From: JAEVLT01 sp044598425
GTDB lineage: Bacteria; Bacillota; Bacilli; Bacillales; Cytobacillaceae
DNA: 64,000 nt
Reading direction: 5' to 3'
Assembly: GCA_044598425.1 (NCBI GenBank)
Contig: CP172536.1
Location: 3,596,001 to 3,660,000, forward strand
This document shows, one piece after another, positions 34,303 through 42,846 of the stretch. The position numbers were made by a program, and so were the translations under genes. How positions within the stretch are numbered: the first letter of the stretch is position 1; each line of letters starts with the position of its first letter. Below the pieces are notes generated by a model that worked only from the letters and a program-made list of their open reading frames with translations, made no database searches and was not told the origin of the DNA.

Positions 34303-34388
34303 AGGAGGTGGATTCCGCCATTTTTATGCTTTTTCCCGCCTATTCGGTGCGGAATTCCGCCTTCATACCGAATAATTTCGTACACCCA
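34303..34388 (-). repeat. GGCGGAA-word repeat, copy 2
   Basis: Reads on the minus strand GGGTGTACGAAATTATTCGG, then ATGAAGGCGGAATTCCGC, TAGGCGGGAAAAAGCA and TGGCGGAATCCACCTCC. It matches copy 1 at 28821-28930 at both ends but lacks one internal unit, and is inverted relative to it. Confidence 0.7.
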
Positions 34389-34407
34389 AAAAAATCCAAA
34401 AAAAAAA

Positions 34408-34450
34408 AAAAAGCAACAGCCTTTCACTAAAAGGAGACTGTTGCTTTTTT
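34408..34450. terminator. Bidirectional terminator after the GH32 gene
   Basis: Stem AAAAGCAACAG/CTGTTGCTTTT with inner CCTTT/AAAGG, TTTTTT on the plus side and a run of 14 A residues (T on the minus strand) on the other. It follows the sacA-type gene stop at 34462. Confidence 0.9.
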
Positions 34451-34461
34451 ACATTTCAAAT

Positions 34462-35931
34462 TTAATAATCCCATTTTACAGCATGAAGCAACGCTTTTCC
34501 CTCTGTTGCAAAAAAGCGAATGCCATTGCTGTCTGTGCTTGGGAAAATGCGACTTGTAAATACTTCTTCGCCGTCATTTATAAAAATTTCTACGGAAGAT
34601 GTATCGATAAACAACTGAAATTTAATTTTTGAAGCATCCAGAGAGCATTTTCGAACGGTTCCGTACTCAACTCCAACTGCCTCACCCGAATTTGTCCGGT
34701 CAAAGACAACTTTTTTCTCAATAGCGTTATACGTAATAATCGTCTTCTCCGTCTCTCCAGCCCTAAATTCGATTCCAAACTCCGTTGCATCAAAATCCTC
34801 AAACTCAACGATCATTTCATAAGATGTTCCCGAAAAGCCATCGTAAGATTTCTTCTCATTCGCAAGAGCAGCTTCGATTTCAAATTGCTGTTTGCGAAGT
34901 GCTTCAAGCTCTTTTACCGGCTGTTGAATCAGTTTGCCACCCTCAATAGACAATTCTCTAGGCAGTGTTAAACAATGCGCCCATCCGTTTTGATCCGTCG
35001 GATACTCGATTTCCGGAAGTCCCATCCAGCCTACTAAAATTCTGCGGCCGTCCCCATCAACCATTGTTTGCGGGGCGTAAAAATCAAATCCTCGATCAAG
35101 CTCTTGAAAAGAGCCATGAGACATTGATAATTTTTCAGTATCGAGCTTATCGCCAAGAATATAGCCAGATTGATAAATATTTTGAAATTGGTCTCCCTTA
35201 GGTTCAATTCCTTGTGGTGAAAAAATCAGCACGCCTTGGTCCTTTAGTGTAAAATAATCCGGGCATTCCCACATGTAGCCAAAATGATCTAGACCGGTTT
35301 TGATTTCTCCTTCAAAATTCCAATCCAGCAAGTTGTTTGAGCTATACAGCACCACACAGCCCGTTTCATTTTCCCGCTGTGCCCCAATAACGGCATTAAA
35401 TTTTTCTCCGTCTTTCCAAACCTTTGGATCGCGAAAATGATCGGTATAGCCATTAGGAACTTCTCGAATTACCGGCTGTTCCAGCTTCTCAATTTCCCCT
35501 GTTTTGTCCATAACAGCAAGACATTGAAAAGGATGCCTTACCCAATTGTCATCACGCGTGTTACCCGTATAAAGCAAATACAACTTCCCTTCATGTTCAA
35601 TGGCGCTTCCGGAATAGGCACCGTGGCTATCATACTCATTTGTCGGTTCAATGCCAATCCCAACATTTTCCCAATGAACAAGATCCTTCGATTTTGTATG
35701 ATACCAATATTTTAAACCGTGCACAGGTCCAAGCGGGAACCATTGATAAAACAAATGATACTCACCGTTGTAATAAGAAAATCCATTCGGATCATTCAGC
35801 AGGCCTGTTTCAGGCTGGATATGATAGTTTTGCCGCCATTTGCAGCCGCTCACTTCTGATTGTAATTTTAAAATTTCTTCCTGACTTGCTTCTTCAATAC
35901 GGCGATAACGCTGTTCTTTTGTCCAAATCAT
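34462..35931 (-). CDS. scrB: Sucrose-6-phosphate hydrolase (GH32)
   Basis: A 489-residue glycoside hydrolase family 32 enzyme cleaving sucrose-6-phosphate to glucose-6-phosphate and fructose. The nucleophile motif is LLNDPNGFSYYNG (near residue 46), the FRDP motif is in YTDHFRDPKVWKDGE, and the acid/base EC motif in GYMWECPDYFTL. The C-terminal beta-sandwich is present. No signal peptide, as expected for a cytoplasmic partner of a PTS. Downstream of the sucrose PTS gene by 65 bases, so co-transcribed under ScrR control. Confidence 0.94.
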   Translation of the reverse strand: MIWTKEQRYRRIEEASQEEILKLQSEVSGCKWRQNYHIQPETGLLNDPNGFSYYNGEYHLFYQWFPLGPVHGLKYWYHTKSKDLVHWENVGIGIEPTNEYDSHGAYSGSAIEHEGKLYLLYTGNTRDDNWVRHPFQCLAVMDKTGEIEKLEQPVIREVPNGYTDHFRDPKVWKDGEKFNAVIGAQRENETGCVVLYSSNNLLDWNFEGEIKTGLDHFGYMWECPDYFTLKDQGVLIFSPQGIEPKGDQFQNIYQSGYILGDKLDTEKLSMSHGSFQELDRGFDFYAPQTMVDGDGRRILVGWMGLPEIEYPTDQNGWAHCLTLPRELSIEGGKLIQQPVKELEALRKQQFEIEAALANEKKSYDGFSGTSYEMIVEFEDFDATEFGIEFRAGETEKTIITYNAIEKKVVFDRTNSGEAVGVEYGTVRKCSLDASKIKFQLFIDTSSVEIFINDGEEVFTSRIFPSTDSNGIRFFATEGKALLHAVKWDY

Positions 35932-35996
35932 GATCGTCTAAACTCCTTTTAAGCAAATAAAGGAGAATCATTTGATTCCCCTTTCCATCTGTTTGA

Positions 35997-37445
35997 TTAT
36001 GCCGCTTTCTTTTCAGTTTCTGCTGCGTTTTTTTTTGATTCTCTTTTTGATAAAATAAGCGTCATTGTAAATGCGACAACAATCGAGATGGCCATGCCAA
36101 TTACATAATAGAGGATCGCACTAGGCTTGATTGAAATAATCCCAGGAAGACCCGCAGCACCCAACGCAACCGCTTTTACCTTAAACAAAGTTATGAATGC
36201 AGAAGCGATCCCTGCGCCAATAATCGCTCCGATAAATGGATATTTCAGTTTTAAGTTAACACCGAACATAGCAGGCTCTGTGATCCCTAATAGGGCAGAA
36301 ATTCCTGATGCAGAAGCAAGGCTTTTCATCTTTTTATCTTTCGTAATAAGTAAAACCGCAAGAGTTGCAGCACCTTGAGCTACGTTTGACATCGCCGCAA
36401 TCGGAAATAGGAACGAACCGCCCGTTTTGGCAATATCAGAGATTAATTGAGTTTCGACCGCAATAAAGCTTTGGTGCATCCCCGTAATAACAATTGGCGC
36501 ATAGAAGAATCCAAAGATGCCTCCGCCAACAAAGCCGGTTGTATTATATAGCCATACAATTCCATCTGTGAAAAGGTTACCGGCTGTTCTTGTGATTGGG
36601 CCAACAATTGTGAATGTTAATACTGCCGTTACCAGGATAGATAGTAATGGTGTTAAAAGGTTATCCAATGCAGATGGAATGGCTTTACGTAAACTTGTTT
36701 CAATTTTTGCTAGAATGAAAGAAGAAGCTAGAACAGGAAGGACGGTTCCTTGGTATCCAACCTTCTCAATCGTGAGCCCGAGAATATGCCATGCGGGCAC
36801 TTTATGATCCACTAATGCAGCGCCGTATCCATACGCATTTAACAAATCTGGATGCACCATAATCATACCGAGCGCTGCCCCTAAAAACGCATTACCGCCA
36901 AATCGCTTCGTGGCAGAAAAACCGATTAGCACAGGCAAGAAGACAAAGGCAGCGTTTGCAAATGTATTGATCATTGCTGCTAAATCCGCAATACCTGGGT
37001 TTGCATCAATTAATGATTTGCCAGCGATAAATAAGTCTTTTGCGGTTAATAAGTTATTCAATCCCATTAATAGACCGCCTGCCACGATAGCTGGAATAAT
37101 CGGTACAAAAATATCTGAAAGCAATTTGACAAGCTTCAGAAAAGGATTCTGTTTTTTCGCACTTGCATTTTTGACCTCAGTTGTAGACATTTCGCTAATT
37201 CCTACAAGATTAATAAATGGTTTGTATACTTCATTGACAATGCCGGAGCCTAAAATAATTTGGAATTGGCCCGCTGTTGAAAAAGTCCCTTTGACAAGAT
37301 CCATACTATCTAATGCTGCTTGATCAATTTTATCTTCATCATGCAAGACTAAACGAAGTCGCGTTGCACAGTGTGCTGCAGCTGAAACATTGTCTTTACC
37401 GCCAATAGCTTCTAAAATGGCTTGCGCGCTTTCTTTGTAATTCAT
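35997..37445 (-). CDS. scrA: Sucrose-type PTS enzyme IIBC
   Basis: A 482-residue PTS permease. The IIB domain (residues 1-80) has the phosphorylated Cys in SAAAHCATRLRLVLHD; the IIC domain has about ten helices with LFPIAAMSNVAQGAATLAVL and GITEPAMFGVNLKLKYPF. There is no IIA domain, so it relies on a IIA from elsewhere (IIA-Glc type). It imports and phosphorylates sucrose for the GH32 hydrolase. Three ScrR-type operators lie upstream. Confidence 0.93.
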   Translation of the reverse strand: MNYKESAQAILEAIGGKDNVSAAAHCATRLRLVLHDEDKIDQAALDSMDLVKGTFSTAGQFQIILGSGIVNEVYKPFINLVGISEMSTTEVKNASAKKQNPFLKLVKLLSDIFVPIIPAIVAGGLLMGLNNLLTAKDLFIAGKSLIDANPGIADLAAMINTFANAAFVFLPVLIGFSATKRFGGNAFLGAALGMIMVHPDLLNAYGYGAALVDHKVPAWHILGLTIEKVGYQGTVLPVLASSFILAKIETSLRKAIPSALDNLLTPLLSILVTAVLTFTIVGPITRTAGNLFTDGIVWLYNTTGFVGGGIFGFFYAPIVITGMHQSFIAVETQLISDIAKTGGSFLFPIAAMSNVAQGAATLAVLLITKDKKMKSLASASGISALLGITEPAMFGVNLKLKYPFIGAIIGAGIASAFITLFKVKAVALGAAGLPGIISIKPSAILYYVIGMAISIVVAFTMTLILSKRESKKNAAETEKKAA

Positions 37446-37476
37446 AAATCATTCTCCTTTGTTATATGGCCTCTAT

Positions 37477-37488
37477 GGTACCGGTTCC
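37477..37488 (-). promoter_or_regulatory. ScrR-type operator 1
   Basis: GGTACCGGTTCC, nearly palindromic, 32 bases before the scrA start; one change from operator 2. Confidence 0.72.
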
Positions 37489-37529
37489 ATACATGCTTTT
37501 AAAAAATAAATGAAACTTGATCATCTTTG

Positions 37530-37541
37530 GGAACCGGTTCC
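37530..37541 (-). promoter_or_regulatory. ScrR-type operator 2
   Basis: Perfect palindrome GGAACCGGTTCC, flanked by further A/T-rich symmetry. Shape and position match operators of LacI-family sucrose repressors. Confidence 0.78.
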
Positions 37542-37574
37542 ATTTCACGCTGAATGAAAACGATTCCGCGAGGT

Positions 37575-37586
37575 GGAACCGATTCC
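37575..37586 (-). promoter_or_regulatory. ScrR-type operator 3
   Basis: GGAACCGATTCC, eight bases beyond the scrR stop codon. Centre-to-centre distance to operator 2 is 45 bases and from operator 2 to 1 is 53, suitable for looping or promoter occlusion. Confidence 0.7.
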
Positions 37587-37593
37587 AATTGAA

Positions 37594-38592
37594 TTATAAA
37601 TCATGAACAAATAAATTGTCAACGCTTTCTCGATTAATAATTTTATATTTTGATAAAATTAACGGCTCAACTTTTTCCCCATTTAGCAGCCCTACCACGC
37701 TTCGCGCTGCAATTTTTCCCGCGTCCTTATAATAAAATTTCACAGTTGTTAAACTTGGATGAATAATTTCTGTTACATCATATCCGCCAAAACCTGTAAT
37801 CGAAAGATCTGTCGGCACCTTGATGCCTTTTAAGTGGGCAGCCTTTATTGCTCCGAGTGCGATATTGTCCGTTGCACAAGCCAATATTGTCGGATTAAAT
37901 TCATTTATGATTGATGGTACCTTTGCAATTGCTTCATCAATTTTAAAACTGGTCTCGTAAAATTTTACTTCACAACCTTCTACCTCTTTAAGTGCTCGTT
38001 TAAATCCTTCTTTTCGATTTACCCCGACGGCGATATCCTTTTCCGTTACTCCTAAAAAGGCGATTTTCCGATGTCCATTGGCAAGGATGTATTTGCCTAA
38101 TTCATAGGCTGCATCATAATCATTGTGAATGATGCTGTAAACATCCTTATGCTGCTGACCAACTAGCAATACAGGTGTTTGCAGCTGATGAAATGCCTGC
38201 AAATGGGCGTCTGTTATTTGCGTTGCCAGCAGGATAATCCCCGCCACTTTTTGCCTGGCCATGCTGTATATATTTTCAATCTCCCGTTCCAAATCTTGAC
38301 TCGTATTGGCTATCAGCATTTGGTAATTTAGTTTCCTTAATTGCTCATCAATCCCGATTAATGTTTGTGACGTTGCAAATGAATCAAGGCGAGGGACAAT
38401 GGTTCCGATAATATTTGGTTTTTTTGCTTTTAAGCTCTGGGCAAATGTGTTCGGAATATAGCCTGTTTCTTTGATCACACGTTCAATCTTTTTTTTCGTT
38501 GCCTCGCTAACGGAACCACCATTGAGGTAGCGTGAAACCGTGCTCTTTGCCACACCTGATAATTGAGCAATGTCGGAAATTGTTTTTATCAT
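37594..38592 (-). CDS. scrR: LacI-family sucrose operon repressor
   Basis: A 332-residue regulator: helix-turn-helix TISDIAQLSGVAKSTVSRYL then the hinge helix (FAQSLKAKKP), followed by a periplasmic-binding-type sensor domain (IIGTIVPRLDSFATSQTLIG; TGFGGYDVTEIIHPSLTTV). It is encoded upstream of scrA and scrB on the same strand with operators between, so it most likely represses them until sucrose or a phosphorylated sugar is present. Sensing of fructose or sucrose-6-phosphate is inferred. Confidence 0.88.
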   Translation of the reverse strand: MIKTISDIAQLSGVAKSTVSRYLNGGSVSEATKKKIERVIKETGYIPNTFAQSLKAKKPNIIGTIVPRLDSFATSQTLIGIDEQLRKLNYQMLIANTSQDLEREIENIYSMARQKVAGIILLATQITDAHLQAFHQLQTPVLLVGQQHKDVYSIIHNDYDAAYELGKYILANGHRKIAFLGVTEKDIAVGVNRKEGFKRALKEVEGCEVKFYETSFKIDEAIAKVPSIINEFNPTILACATDNIALGAIKAAHLKGIKVPTDLSITGFGGYDVTEIIHPSLTTVKFYYKDAGKIAARSVVGLLNGEKVEPLILSKYKIINRESVDNLFVHDL

Positions 38593-38632
38593 AATTGAAT
38601 CCCCATTTTTCTTCTATGTCTTATCTAGATTA

Positions 38633-38642
38633 AACCCGGGTT
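38633..38642 (-). promoter_or_regulatory. AACCCGGGTT palindrome upstream of scrR
   Basis: A 10-bp perfect palindrome about 40 bases before the scrR start. It resembles a LacI-type operator core but differs from the three scrA sites; autoregulation or an unrelated regulator are both possible. Confidence 0.35.
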
Positions 38643-38780
38643 CATTGGGTATCTTAAGTATAAGATGATTTTTTTTATTTAGAAAGTGTTTTTGAACGTT
38701 AGCATTAATTTAATTAAAGCATATTATTAAAATAATCTTTAAGTTTAAGTTTCTATATCACGCCCGTTGTGTTCACAAAC

Positions 38781-38990
38781 TTAAGCGAAAATGAAAAAAT
38801 AGTGATTGGTGAGCAAGAAGTAAGGATTCAGTTGGTATCGTTTTTTAAGAAGCTTCTTATTAACCCAGCGGCCGGTTTTTTTGATTTTCGGTCGCATAGA
38901 ACCTTTCATATTGGCCCACTCGACGTCTTTTTTCCACTTCTCGGGCACGAACAGCCCTCTCATTACACCCTTCCATTCACTCGAAAACAT
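38781..38990 (-). CDS. Possible small basic protein, unidentified
   Basis: A 69-codon frame, MFSSEWKGVMRGLFVPEKWK, then a Lys/Arg-rich middle (RPKIKKTGRWVNKKLLKKRY) and an aromatic end. There is no ribosome site before the ATG, and a plus-strand frame covers nearly the same bases. I do not recognise the family. It may be a small gene, a remnant, or chance; the rest of 38643-39085 holds only AT-rich spacer. Confidence 0.22.
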   Translation of the reverse strand: MFSSEWKGVMRGLFVPEKWKKDVEWANMKGSMRPKIKKTGRWVNKKLLKKRYQLNPYFLLTNHYFFIFA

Positions 38991-39087
38991 TTAAAAACAA
39001 GATAAAATAGGTTGTATTTCTCTTAAAATTCCTATATATTGAATCATGTACAAACAATTAATACTACATATTGTATGCCGTAAGATT

Positions 39088-39262
39088 AGATGCCATTTGG
39101 CTTAATAGGGAATCCGGTGGAACGCCGGAACTGCCCCCGCAACTGTAAATGCTGACGAAATAGAGAAACCACTGTATATGAAAACTTGCAGCCGCAGGTA
39201 CTTATATGGGAAGGGTTTAGAGTAGGATGAAGCATGAGTCAGGAGACCTGTCTGATCTTAGT
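39088..39262 (+). promoter_or_regulatory. Cobalamin (AdoCbl) riboswitch
   Basis: Conserved elements occur in order: TGCCATTTGGCTTAATAGGG, AATCCGGTGGAACGCCGGAA, CTGCCCCCGCAACTGTAAAT, a variable arm, then GAAGCATGAGTCAGGAGACC with the closing CTG TCTGATCTTA. The GCCCCCGCAACTGTA and GAGTCAGGAGACCTG boxes are the hallmark of the B12 aptamer. It lies upstream of a ribonucleotide reductase operon and is followed by a terminator, so B12 would turn the operon off. Confidence 0.95.
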
Positions 39263-39309
39263 TTGTTTCAACTTCTTCGGGGATTGAGAAGATGAGACGG
39301 TGGCCCCAA

Positions 39310-39380
39310 AAGGGAATGCAATTGTGCTTCCTTTTGATGTTATCGTTTCATCCGCTCAGGTCCCCTTGAGCGGATTTTTT
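39310..39380 (+). terminator. Expression-platform hairpins and terminator of the B12 riboswitch
   Basis: A hairpin AAAAGGGAATGCA/GTGCTTCCTTTT is followed by a terminator, ATCCGCTCA/TTGAGCGGAT with a short loop and TTTTTT (39350-39380). Confidence 0.9.
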
Positions 39381-39386
39381 ATACTA

Positions 39387-39482
39387 TCAGAAAGTATATC
39401 TTAACTTCGATAACTGTCTAGCTCCGAGCGCCATCGGCCCCGAGATCTTAAGCCGATAAGCGGGCGCTCTGCGCTTTTCTAA
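39387..39482 (-). repeat. Dispersed repeat of the AGAAAAGCG family, copy A
   Basis: Read on the minus strand it begins AGAAAAGCGCAGAGCGCCC and ends GCTAGACAGTTATCGAAG, TTAAGATATA. It is inverted relative to copies B and C and is wedged between the riboswitch terminator and the nrdA ribosome site (AGGAGGAAAACG). It can fold on itself and would be part of the nrdA leader RNA. Confidence 0.75.
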
Positions 39483-39499
39483 TTTTTAGGAGGAAAACG

Positions 39500-41773
39500 A
39501 TGATCACACAATCTTATGTTCTCGAAGCAATCGAAGAAGCATCGAAGGATTATCACGTCGATGCAGTAACCCTTATAAAACAGGTAAAAGAGACATTCAC
39601 CACAGAATCAGAGGCAAATGAGCAGGCTTTATTCTATGCATTAAATCAGATTGCAATGGATGAGCCAAATTGGACGTATGTTGCTGCCCGTTTATATCTT
39701 AATGAATTATACGAAAAAGCTGCAAGAAACCGCGGGTATCATCAAACCGATAAATATGGAGATTTTTTCACTTTAATCAAAATTCTTTCAGATAAGGGAA
39801 TCTATTCAGCGAACCTGCTAAACTTCTATTCTAAGAGGGAAATTGAAGAACTGGCGATAGAAATAAAACCTGAACGGGATCATTTATTTAACTATATTGG
39901 GTTATTTTTGCTTGCAGATCGGTACCTTGCCAAAGACCACGAACGAAATGTATATGAACTTCCCCAAGAAAGATTCATGGTCATCGCGATGACGTTGATG
40001 ATGCATGAAAAACCAGCCGTTCGTTTACAGCTGATCAAAGAAGCTTATTGGGCACTAAGTCATTTATATATGACAGTTGCAACGCCCACATTGGCGAACG
40101 CGGGTAAAAATTTTGGCCAGCTTTCATCCTGTTTTATCGATACCGTCGACGATTCCTTGGACGGGATTTATTTAAACAATTGGGATATTGCAAGATTAAG
40201 TAAAGACGGCGGAGGCATTGGGATTTACTACGGCAAAGTACGCGCCCTCGGTTCAGATATCAAGGGATTCAAAGGAAACTCATCTGGAGTCGTTCCATGG
40301 ATCAAGTTAATCAATGATACGGCTGTCAATGTAGATCAGCTCGGCCAACGCCAAGGGGCGATTGCGATTTATCTCGATTTGTTCCATAAAGATATCATGA
40401 ATGGATTTCTCGATCTGAAAACCAATAATGGCGATGAGCGTCGCAAAGCCCATGATATTTTCACCGGCGTCACAATCCCGGATTTATTTATGGAAAAACT
40501 TCAAGAAACAGATGAGCTGGGGCGTAGCATTGGCGAATGGCATACATTTTGTCCGCATCAAGTCAAACAAATCATGGGCTGGAAAGATGAAAACGGTCAG
40601 CCGCTTGGGCTTGAAGATTTTTATGATGAAACAGACAAAAAATATTTCCGTGAAAAATACATGGAAGCAGTCAATCATCCGCTTTTGCCACGAAAAACAT
40701 ATCGGGCGATGGACATTATGGTTCGGATCATGGTCGCCCAATTGGAGACAGGCACGCCGTATATGTTTTATCGCGATGAAGTCAACCGGCAAAACCCGAA
40801 CAAACATCTTCTTGGCAGGGGACGTACGGCTATTTTCTGCAGCAATCTTTGCACAGAGATTGCCCAAAATATGTCTGCCACGACCATTATAAATGAATAT
40901 CAGGATGAAGATGGAAACCTTGTGATCGTCCGGAAACCTGGTGACTTTGTTGTCTGCAATCTGTCGTCTATTAATCTGGCAAAAACCGTTCCCGCAAACG
41001 TTCTTAACCGGTTAATCCCGATTCAAGTGCGGATGTTGGATAATGTGATCGATATCAACACAATTTCAGTCGGACAAGCACAACAAACCAATCAAAAATT
41101 CCGGGCAATTGGGCTTGGGACATTCGGCTGGCACCATCTTCTTGCCCTTAAAAAAATCCACTGGGAGTCGGAAGAAGCCGTCCAATATGCTGACAAGCTT
41201 TATGAAGAGATTGCCTATCATACGATCCGCTCATCGATGGAACTAGCCAGGGAAAAAGGGGCATATAGCCAATTTCCGGGATCCGAGTGGGATACAGGAG
41301 CCTATTTTGAACGAAAAAAATATACATCCGAACGCTGGCATCAATTAAAATCCGAAGTGAAAAAATACGGTATCCGAAATGGCTGGCTGATGGCAATCGC
41401 ACCAAACTCATCAACGGCAAAAATTGGCGGTTCAACCGATGGAATTGATCCTTTATATGCAGTGGAATATGCGGAAGAAAAGAAGAATTTTAAATTTAAG
41501 GTCACTGCGCCTGATTTGAATCATATTACGTATAACTACTACCGCCGGGCGCGCCATCAATTAAATCAACTATGGAGCATTCGACAAAATGCAGCCCGCC
41601 AGCGTCATATTGATCAATCCATCAGCTTTAATTTATATGTAAAGCATGATATTAAAGCAAAAGAATTATTAACCCTTCATATGGAGGCGTGGAAGCAAGG
41701 GTTGAAGACAACCTATTATGTCAGAAGCACATCGCAAACCGAGATAGAAGAATGTGAAGCCTGCCATAGTTAA
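39500..41773 (+). CDS. nrdA: Class I ribonucleotide reductase, large (alpha) subunit
   Basis: A 757-residue catalytic subunit that reduces ribonucleoside diphosphates. The first active-site Cys is in FGQLSSCFIDTVDD, the N-x-C-x-E triad is in FCSNLCTEIAQN, the radical-relay Tyr pair is in LKTTYYVRSTSQ, and the C-terminal redox pair is ECEACHS. The N-terminus lacks a clear ATP-cone. AGGAGGAAAACG precedes the ATG. First gene of a five-gene operon under a B12 riboswitch. Confidence 0.94.
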   Translation: MITQSYVLEAIEEASKDYHVDAVTLIKQVKETFTTESEANEQALFYALNQIAMDEPNWTYVAARLYLNELYEKAARNRGYHQTDKYGDFFTLIKILSDKGIYSANLLNFYSKREIEELAIEIKPERDHLFNYIGLFLLADRYLAKDHERNVYELPQERFMVIAMTLMMHEKPAVRLQLIKEAYWALSHLYMTVATPTLANAGKNFGQLSSCFIDTVDDSLDGIYLNNWDIARLSKDGGGIGIYYGKVRALGSDIKGFKGNSSGVVPWIKLINDTAVNVDQLGQRQGAIAIYLDLFHKDIMNGFLDLKTNNGDERRKAHDIFTGVTIPDLFMEKLQETDELGRSIGEWHTFCPHQVKQIMGWKDENGQPLGLEDFYDETDKKYFREKYMEAVNHPLLPRKTYRAMDIMVRIMVAQLETGTPYMFYRDEVNRQNPNKHLLGRGRTAIFCSNLCTEIAQNMSATTIINEYQDEDGNLVIVRKPGDFVVCNLSSINLAKTVPANVLNRLIPIQVRMLDNVIDINTISVGQAQQTNQKFRAIGLGTFGWHHLLALKKIHWESEEAVQYADKLYEEIAYHTIRSSMELAREKGAYSQFPGSEWDTGAYFERKKYTSERWHQLKSEVKKYGIRNGWLMAIAPNSSTAKIGGSTDGIDPLYAVEYAEEKKNFKFKVTAPDLNHITYNYYRRARHQLNQLWSIRQNAARQRHIDQSISFNLYVKHDIKAKELLTLHMEAWKQGLKTTYYVRSTSQTEIEECEACHS

Positions 41774-41799
41774 CATGGCGGTTATAGGAGGATTTTTAA

Positions 41800-42846
41800 A
41801 TGAATATACATGCACCATTACAAAGAATGAAGCTGCTCAACCCTGAGCATCCCAATAAATCGACAGGTATTATCAATGGAAAATCTTCAGGATTATTGAA
41901 TTGGAATGATATTGCCTTTCCGCAAATGTATGATTTATATCATACGCTATTGTCAAATTTTTGGAAGGCGCAGGAAATCAACATGCAAGATGATATTAAA
42001 CAATGGGACTTCCTTAGTCCCATTGAACAAGACGCTTTCTTGCGGATTAACACCCAGCTTGCTTCTTTGGATAGCCTGCAGACACCGACAATGAGTCAAG
42101 TCATGGACTATGTGACAGACTCTAGCTTTAAAGCCATTTTTGCCGTCATTTCACAGCAAGAGGCCGTACATAACGAATCGTATTCATATATTTTGAGTTC
42201 CCTTGTGCCTTTAGGTGAGCAAAACGCACGGTTTAATCAAGCGAAAGACGATCCGATTGTGCAAAAACGAAATGAGCTAATTTTAGACGCTTATGAAGGC
42301 TTTCGTCAAAGCCCGACACCTTACCATTTATTTAAACTTGGCGTCAATTCGATTAATTTGGAAGGAATTTACTTTTATGCCGGATTTGCTTTTTTCTATA
42401 ACCTTGCCCGTCAGCAGAAAATGGTCAAAACAAGCACGATGATCAGTTATATTCAGCGGGATGAAATGCAGCATGCATACTTTATGTCCCAGTTCATTCG
42501 GATCTTGTTAACAGAGAATCCTGATTTAAACACCGCTGAAAACATTGAATATATTTATCAAACAATCGATCAGGCCGTACAGCTTGAGAAAGAATGGGCA
42601 CATGTGATTTTAAAAGAGATAAAAGGAATCGATCTCAACGAGTTTGTTCATTACGTTGAATACTTGGCCAATAAACGCTTGCGTCAGCTTGGTTTACAAA
42701 ATTGCTATCCCGATCGGGAAAATCCAATGCCATGGATTCATGTATTCAGCGATGAAATGATCAACGAGACAAAATCTGATTTCTTTGAACAAAAGGCAAG
42801 GACGTATTCAAAAGTATCTCAATCGAACGGTTTTGATGAACTATGA
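41800..42846 (+). CDS. nrdB: Class I ribonucleotide reductase, small (beta) subunit
   Basis: A 348-residue ferritin-like radical subunit. Metal ligands can be followed: Asp in QLASLDSLQTPT, Glu/His in ISQQEAVHNESYSYI with the radical Tyr four residues after the His, a Glu in NLEGIYFYAGF, and Glu/His in QRDEMQHAYFM. All ligands and the Tyr are present, so an active Tyr-radical enzyme with a di-iron or di-manganese site is expected. Its end overlaps the flavodoxin start by four bases. Confidence 0.94.
   Translation: MNIHAPLQRMKLLNPEHPNKSTGIINGKSSGLLNWNDIAFPQMYDLYHTLLSNFWKAQEINMQDDIKQWDFLSPIEQDAFLRINTQLASLDSLQTPTMSQVMDYVTDSSFKAIFAVISQQEAVHNESYSYILSSLVPLGEQNARFNQAKDDPIVQKRNELILDAYEGFRQSPTPYHLFKLGVNSINLEGIYFYAGFAFFYNLARQQKMVKTSTMISYIQRDEMQHAYFMSQFIRILLTENPDLNTAENIEYIYQTIDQAVQLEKEWAHVILKEIKGIDLNEFVHYVEYLANKRLRQLGLQNCYPDRENPMPWIHVFSDEMINETKSDFFEQKARTYSKVSQSNGFDEL

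Noticed and set aside
38769..39005. Plus-strand frame of 78 codons upstream of the B12 riboswitch
   Set aside because: No ribosome site, and it overlaps the equally weak minus-strand frame; no protein family pattern.
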